From NCBI GenBank assembly GCA_037157565.1, contig JAZHRO010000012.1, positions 56,411,501-56,475,500 on the forward strand: a stretch of 64,000 nt of DNA. The letters are read 5' to 3'. The notes below the pieces were generated by a model. That model searched no databases. It was not told the DNA's origin and saw nothing but the letters and a program-made list of their open reading frames with translations. This DNA comes from Thalassia testudinum. Lineage: Eukaryota; Streptophyta; Magnoliopsida; Alismatales; Hydrocharitaceae. The position numbers and the translations under genes are program-made. Below, in pieces: positions 57,151 to 64,000 of this stretch. Numbering within the stretch: the first letter of the stretch is position 1; each line of letters begins with the position of its first letter.

Positions 57151-59100
57151 GTCGATTTAGGACTAATCCCTTCTGCTTGCGTGCCCGCAACAGAGGTGGT
57201 TCTCTAATTGCAGCAGCTGCTACTACCCTTGACTGGAATTGAGCGCCTGGAGTCGTGCACGAGGGCGTTCCGCACAGCTTGGGATAGGGACCTGGAGATG
57301 GCAAGGCCTGGAGCTTGCCTCAAGCTTGCTTCAAGCTCTGCGCCAATGGCGGAGGACGCCTGCCACCTGAAATCAGCAAGATGGCCTCGCGGCCATGTCA
57401 GATCACCCAGGAAGCCTCACCGAGGCACGGCGAGTGTGCTGCGGTGGTTGGCATGTCATGGGGACGCCTGTGCGAGCGTGCCTAGGGCACACTGTGTGCG
57501 AATGTGTGGGTGTGTTCGGTGAGGTGTGTGAGTGAGTGGAGCGGTGATATGAGTGGGGGGAAATGTTCAGTTGAGTAAGGGGATGCTTATGAACTTGTCG
57601 GCGAGGGTGGGATGGTCTGTGGTGGTGGAGCAGTCTCGCCGGAGTTGGTGGCCAAGGGCGAAGGAGATGAGGGTGGTGGAGTGCGGCAGTAGTCAATTTA
57701 GGGAAATAAAGAGGGAAGAAGAATGTAGAGGGTGAAGGGGACTTATCTAGGGTGATAGTGGACGAAGGGAAGGAGAAGATGGCGTCGGGCGTGTACTGCC
57801 GACGCCGGAGACGAAGGCGCTCAGAGAGTGACGGTCGGCGAGGATGAAGGGGGGACAAGGGCGTCAGCGGGTGCTGCACGACACGGACGAATGAAGGAGG
57901 AAGAACCTGCCACTGGTATTGTGGTCAGGCAACGAAGGAGAGTAGGGAAGGTCGCTGGAGCTTGATGAGTGAATCGGCCGGAGGAGGAGAGAAGAATTTG
58001 GGGGGGGTTTCCGGTTGATTTCAAGCTTAGGGAATGCGGTTGGATCTGGGGCTTCTTAAATAGATCTCTGGAGGGAGATTTGTGCTTGGAAGCCAAGCTT
58101 CCAAGCAATGTAGACTCGCCGAATATGGAAGTTCTCAAAAGACCCAAATCTCTCATGCGTTCGCATGAGAGATTGGGAAACAATCAGGGCTTATCAATAG
58201 GTTCAGATTAGAGGGGATTACTTAGAGAATCTCCCTTCTAATTTTGGAAGGGATTCTCTGAGCAATCAAGGAGAAACCTCCTTTTAAAGCTAGCCGAAGT
58301 AGGATTCTTCCACTACAATGGTAGAGGGACCTATTTGCAAATATGAAGAAGAAATTAGGGGGTTTTTTGTAAGGATTTTCAAAAGATAAGGGTACAAATG
58401 TAATCAGGCTAGACCTTTTTGCAAACTAGGTCAAGGCAAACTCATCTTGGGTCCAAATTTTGGTACAAACCTAATTTGGACCTAAGGAATACAATGGTGA
58501 AGTTGGACTTTGGATTTGACCACGTTTGATTGGAAAATTTATGCAAAAACCAATTTAGGGCAAATATCTGCCTGAGACCCCATTCTAGGTCAAGATGGGT
58601 TCCAATGGACAAATTGAAAGTTCTAAACCATAGAAAATATTTTCTATAATTTTTAGAGGGTTTAGGTGAATTTTATCCTAACCAGAACCTTGGTTAATCA
58701 AGTGGATCTATTTTAAGGTTTTTAGAAGTCATTTAATTCACAGGGTACACACAGACTCTTTTCTATTAAATCCAACCCACTTTTTATCTTGTTAAGACCT
58801 TTTGACCTTTGTTTAGCTTTTGAGAAAACTCGTTGTTGCACTGCAATGGTAAAATTACATTTTTACCCCTTGTTTCTTACTTTTCTCTCAGAAAGGTTAT
58901 TCAGTGAATTAGGACCTTCAGTTGATTATGTAGGAGCTTTTATTCTCTTCATTGGGTCAAAATGAGTTAGTTAGGGCTCATGTTGGTTTTTCCATCAAGC
59001 ACCTGGGAGTTAGCCCAGCATCCTGGGGATGAAGTCTTGAGGAATTATGGTCGGAGGACTGCAACCGAGGTCGGAGACATCAAGGGTGGCGACGGAGGTC
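57151..59100. repeat. non-coding repeat unit 3
   Basis: GC-rich first half, AT-rich second half. The second half (58200-58990) aligns along its whole length with 59940-60740: TTTTGGAAGGGATT, AATTTTGGTACAAAC, GAAGTT, CACGTTTGATTGG, GGTTCCAATG, ATGTAGGAGC in order. Short frames on both strands look incidental. Confidence 0.65.
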
Positions 59101-60756
59101 CAGTTGTTACCTGAAAAGAAGAAGATGGGCTAAATGCCCTAATCAGTATGCTTAGGAGGATCGTCGTGTGAAGGCTAACGTGCCGGTGGTGCTTGTGTGG
59201 GGTGGGAGTGCTTGTGGATGTCCGGCGAACTCGAGAAAGAGTGCGGTAAAGCTCGAGCTCGGTGGCGTGTGTGCGTGGCCAATCCCCTCAATTTCTTGAG
59301 GGGTTTTGGTCATGAGGACATGGCGAAGCTTTTGAGACGGGTGGGGAGCGATTTGGAATGGTGTGGTGGATTCGTGTGGTTGCCGGTGGTACGCTAGAGA
59401 CGTGGAAGACGACAGTGGCATGGGCATGAGGGTGTGCTAAAGAGGGTGTTGAGTGTTTGAATTGGGTCAAGGGGAGCTAAGGAGTTGAACTAGAGTGGTG
59501 GCTGATGAAGGGGATGCGTAGGGGGCACCGGCCAATCATGGCTGGTGCTGGAGACGAAGGAGGCTCCGAGAGGAAGGGTGGCGATGGCCGAAGGGAGAGG
59601 AAGCCCCTGGTAGGTATGGCGAGGTGCAGACGAGGCTATGGAAGGCAAATTTACTGCCTATATTACGTGGCAGCAGGCGAGGAGATTGGAGGGAGAAGGT
59701 CGCCAGAGACGAGTCTGGAGCTGGTCAGGGGTAGAGAAGATGGAGAATTTCTGGGCCTAGAACTGACTAAGGAGTTCGACTTTGCGATGGAGGTGCTTTT
59801 ATAGTGCTTCAAGAAAGTTTCTAAGCTTGGAAACAAGCTTGAGCAGCTTGGATTTTCAGGGAAAGAGATACCTGAATTGCAAGAGTTCGCACAAGCTTCA
59901 CGAGGAGAATTGGAGTCTAAGAATTAGTTTACACAATTGGGGATTTCCTCAAGATCATCCCTTCCAATTTTGGAAGGGATTGGTTGAGAAATCAAGGAGG
60001 AATCCTTGATTGAAGGTCGGAGTTGATGGGTTCACACTTTCAATGGAGGAAGGGACCTTTTTGAGAAAATGATGAGAAGTTAGGGGGATAAATGCAAATA
60101 TTTCAAAAGCTAGGGGCTTAAGTGTGAGAAATCGAGTTTAAATGAACTAAAATGCAAATTAGGTCAAGATGAACTCTAATTGGGCCGAAATTTTGGTACA
60201 AACGTAATTTAGATCAAAGGAATCTGATGGTGAAGTTAGATTTCAGTTTTGATTACGTTTGATTGGGTAATTTATTTAAAAACCCAAATTAGGCTAGAAA
60301 TATGTCTGTGACTGTTTAAGGTCAAAATAGGTTCCAATGATCAAATCAAGGATGTCAAACCTCATGAAATATTTTATATGAAATTTAGAAGGTTTAGATG
60401 GATTTTTTTCAGACCATAAATTCAATAATTTAAGTAGGTTTTGAAATTAGGGTTTTGGGTATTGTATTAGTTCTCGAAATGCGTAAAACCCTGTTTCAAT
60501 TTGTATGGATCCACTTATTAGATTTAAATGCTTATTTAACCTTTATTTCATCCTTGAAGAATCCCTTGGTTATTCTGTGTTCATGGTATGCTGTTAAAAT
60601 TACAGAATTAACCCTAGTTTCCTGTTCTTTTCTCAAAACAGCCTAAAGTGGAGTTATCACCCTCAGATGGTTATGTAGGAGCATTTATATTTTAAACCTG
60701 ACTAAAAGTGGTCAGTTAAAGCCTATGATGGTGTTCCCATCATGGGCCTCAGGGGA
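59101..60756. repeat. non-coding repeat unit 4
   Basis: Diverged tandem copy of unit 3. The minus strand carries a TATA-like ACTATAAAAGCACCTCC (about 59787-59803). A strong hairpin (ATGATGG..CCATCAT) lies at about 60724-60742 near the right end. The insert ends where Gypsy gag resumes (TTTCG shared at both junctions). Confidence 0.6.
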
Positions 60757-61450
60757 GTTCGCTTTCGTCTCCATCCGTGGAGGCAGCCGCTTCAACAAGC
60801 GGAAGGCTAGCTTCCTAGAATGGAGAAATAATGGCCTGCTAAGGGTCAAAAAATGGACTCCGCCAACCTAAGCGGGATTATTTTGAAGAATACACTCCCT
60901 TGGCCGTGAATCAAGCAAACGTGTTGGCGGAAGTATGGTCTACAGACAAAGACCTAGTACCTCCACCTAAGCCGTTGAAAAGGGAAGGCTGACTTCGAAC
61001 TCTATTGCAAATACCACAAGGCTCGAGGGCATGCCACCGAAAATTGCCGGGATCTGCATGGAAATCTGACCCACTTTGTTAGGTGGAGTGAGGGCTAGGA
61101 TAAGGGCAAAAGGCCCATGGAGGGTCCAAAAGACTACCACAAGGAAAAGCTTCAGCAATTCCATGGAGTCAACATGGTCCTTATCGAGGGCCACAAGCCC
61201 GACGACACCTCAGCTCGCCAGATTGAGCAAGCGGTGTCACCCCTACACCCCCTAGCCAAGTACCATCGCCAAGTTATAGAGGCTTTGCCTAGATTACCCA
61301 AAAACGCTCATCTCCTGCCACCTACGAGCGTGGAGGTTGAAGTGATTTTTGGGGTCAACGTTGCCACGAGTCACTATTACGACCCGAATCCGGCCCCTCT
61401 GGGAACCCAAGGACACCTCACCTCGACTAACCCTAAGACCCAGTTGTCCA
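60757..61450 (+). pseudogene. Gypsy gag, C-terminal part
   Basis: This resumes the gag cut at 49857: EEYTPLAVNQANVLAEV (about 60880-60930), then the zinc-knuckle-like FELYCKYHKARGHATENCRD (about 60990-61050) and LQQFHGVNMVLIEG (about 61150). PTSVEVEVIFGVNVA follows at about 61320-61365. Two frameshifts separate the blocks. It ends near 61400-61460, where a different repeat begins. Confidence 0.75.
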
Positions 61451-64000
61451 ACGAGAGACTATCCCAAACGTACGAAACAAACCACAAACCATGCATGCAG
61501 GTAGCTAAGTAATTTAAGTAAAGCCAATAGCGAAGATATAAATTAGATTCTAAAAAGATACCATGCCATAGGCAGAAAACATAGTCACTAGCCATCACAA
61601 CTAAGGCAAAAAGGGCATAACGATAATAGTTCTCAACATAAGACAGAAGTACTCACTAACAACAGAAAGTAGCGGAAACGAAAAGGAACAAATAAAACTA
61701 TGGCTCGGCTCGAATGGGCCCAACACTCGCTGCAACTGGTGGTGTTGGCTACTCGACTCCCTGACCTATACACGGTTATATATAACAGTGGTCAGCTAAC
61801 GCTGAGTAGAGTGGTATATTTAAAACAGATATAGTATTTAAAAAGAGTAAAGAATAGTAGTCTTTTGCATGCATTTATCAAATTATCCAATCATACGGTT
61901 AATTTAATTACTAAGTGTTCATGAGTCAGCTTTCTAACAAAGATCCACAATGTGTCTTAATCTTCCTGTTCCCTTAGGGAACGATCTTGATTATTGCGAT
62001 GTAGGATGTACACGTGGCACTCTCCTGACTATGAGAGCACCCCGTGGTAGTCCTACACCCGGTCTACCACCTCGAGGTTACGATCGCGATGTAGCGATGA
62101 CTACGGCACGTGCGATAAGTGCACGGGTAGCTACCTCGCACTGGCACGCGGTCAGTCGTTTCCGTTAGTGAGTACGCCCAAACGTATAACACAAAACAGA
62201 ATAGGGGTCTCGCCCCTCAACAATCTACGTACCCTCGCTCAACTATCCTGATTTGCCCAGTGGGCCTCAGCAGGAGTCAGTGTAGGGGAACCAATCTTAA
62301 CCCCGAGCCCCATGGGGCGGCTAGCTCCCCCCTACACAAAAGGGACGGTAGCTCTCCTCGGTACCACGTACACGAGGGCCATCTCACTTCCCACACTAAG
62401 GGATAGTTGCTCTCCTCGGTATCGTGTACACGAGGGCCAGCTCAGTTCTCTTAACCAAGTCCGAACAGCCGTCCGTAGGTAACATGTTCCATCATTCAAC
62501 CAATGTTTCACATCACGGTTTCAGTTTCCTTTCAAATTTCCCGCAGGGTTCATGCATGGATTTCCCCATTTCCATAGCACAACATATGTCTCTATTCATG
62601 TCATGATTCATTAAACACATGGCAGGCAGCTCATGGTTTCACAATCTGGCAATTATCTATCAATCAATTATATAGGATAGAACATGCATTTAAGTTCAAG
62701 TCATGGTTCAATAATTATAAACAGGCAACTCAAGACTTACCACATTCAGGAAACATCACAACAGATTAAACATTCAAATAATGCGTATTCCTCTATCTCA
62801 GCCCTAAGGTTTATTGCACATCTTAAGTTTCAATTAATAGTTCTAATGTAACATGCACTTAAATTATGTAATTTACGGGGCATAGCAAAACCACTCTACC
62901 AGGGTAACTGGGAGATGTGGGGGCACAAACGACAGACCTCGCAGCCTCCACAGGTCCCGCAAACACCACGAACGGTAAAACCACACATTACTAACATCTC
63001 ACATGACAAGAATGCACTCAAAACAATTAGAACAAAACTCCATCACATTAGAAAACCCGACAGAAAGCCAACAGTGCTTCGTTTGTGAAAAATCGACCTC
63101 ATTTAGGCCATGAACCGGCCCAAACACACTTCCCGGTACACCTGAACCGGACCAGGCAGGTTGGTCCAGCTAGACTGGCCTCCTGATACTTGAAATATTC
63201 CAACCAGATTGAAATCAGACGTCTAGAACAGTTTCCAGATGTCTTAAATGACACTAGAGTGCTCACCTTGTGTTCTGCACTGATTTTGGATGTCTGGAAT
63301 CCCTCACAGTCGTTCGGTACCAATCACGGTCGTCCAGGGGTCCTTCTAGATGTCTGGCAGTGCACTCGGACGTCTGCGATGGGTATTAGTCATCTAGAGA
63401 GACGTCTAGACGTCCTAAAGTGTTTGGGGAGCCACGCCTGCGCCTGTTCCCAACGGCCCTACAATGTGCGTAGGCATGCGCGGTCAGACCATGCCTTTGG
63501 TCATGACGTACAAAAATTCACTGGGCATAGGGAGAGGAAAATACCTTCGACGCTGCGTGCTTTCAGACATCTTGACCTCCCTCCGGACATTTGAAGACAC
63601 CCTTAGACGTCAATGGAATGCCACAGACGTCTGATACTGTAGAAAATGCTCCAGCAACTCCTCCTCACGAGCTCTCTTTGGTCCTGTGCAGACACACACA
63701 CGCCAAAGTGATGTTCAGACCTACGAACACTAGGGTAGGAAGGTCTGCACTTCACGCACAACTCTCGGCCAGTGCGTTACCTCGATACAAAGCACGGTCC
63801 AGACGTCCAGAGAGCCCTCTGGACCTCTGCAGAGGCCTCCAGACATCTTCCAGATGGTGCAGACGTCTATGGTCACGGAAAAGGGCCTCCAAGCACCACG
63901 CGCAGGACCTCCCTCACAGTGTAGCTCCTTGCCTTGGTCGTTGTGCTGTTCCCCGAGCCACGCAGCATCATCGCCCTCTCTTTTCTCTACCTCTCTTTCT
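61451..64000. mobile_element. LTR-like retroelement sequence, cut by window end
   Basis: No coding frame over 2.5 kb. The segment 61680-61850 (GGTGTTGGCTACTCGACTCC..GGTCAGCTAACGCTGAGTAGAG) looks like the 5'-proximal LTR region of Del/Tekay-type Gypsy elements read on the minus strand. At 63218-64000 there are about eight exact GACGTC copies and more one-off variants. Ends are not in the window, so the class is tentative. Confidence 0.45.
62342..62452. repeat. tandem duplication, ~58 bp x 2
   Basis: GCTCTCCTCGGTA..ACACGAGGGCCA.CTCA starts at 62351 and again at 62409. Copies differ at a few bases. Confidence 0.85.

Noticed and set aside
60700..60756. Helitron 3' end (hairpin near the right junction)
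   Set aside because: The hairpin is clear, but no CTRR terminus, no TC start at the left junction and no insertion between A and T.

Overview
The window is nuclear DNA from a seed plant. Plant-type Copia, Gypsy, L1-like and RTE-like LINEs, a tRNA-derived SINE, a TRIM, Mutator-like and hAT-like elements, (AT)n runs and a plant amidohydrolase gene with very long introns all point that way. The GC-rich 5' ends of both host genes suggest a monocot, but the species cannot be named from the sequence. Host coding sequence is sparse and almost everything else is transposon.

Left half (1-31 kb): this is one host gene on the minus strand. It resembles LAF3 (LONG AFTER FAR-RED 3), an amidohydrolase family 3 protein. 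Exon 1 lies at 30757-31067 (probably split by a 74-nt intron), exon 2 at 14947-15048 and exon 3 at 7428-7500. The remaining exons must lie beyond the left edge. Splice sites and phases agree across all three. Introns 1 and 2 are 15.7 kb and 7.4 kb, and intron 3 exceeds 7.4 kb. They are filled with nested insertions. Intron 3 holds a TRIM and an RTE-like LINE interrupted by a Mutator-like element and by an ORF1-only LINE that itself carries a SINE. Intron 2 holds a Copia element inserted in another Copia. Intron 1 holds an L1-like LINE interrupted by a second copy of the Mutator-like family and by a near full-length opposite-strand LINE, then a truncated Copia and a hAT-like element.

Middle (31-48 kb): AT-rich intergenic DNA with one intact single-exon gene for a predicted six-pass membrane protein (36333-37127, plus strand), a tRNA-Ala(AGC)-like gene (40621-40693, minus), several (AT)n microsatellites, small MITEs and a TIR element with a pyrimidine-rich core.

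Right quarter (48-64 kb): a Gypsy element (LTR, primer site and gag) is split by about 10.9 kb of later DNA. That insert contains tandemly arranged, diverged non-coding repeat units and, inside them, a very young 5573-bp Copia-type element. The young element has equal-length 1732-bp LTRs that look identical, a perfect 5-bp target duplication, an intact 575-aa gag and no pol, so it is a TR-GAG-type non-autonomous element. Its U3 carries about 16 GACGTC-centred palindromes directly upstream of a TATA box. A different LTR-like sequence at the right edge has the same kind of motif array.
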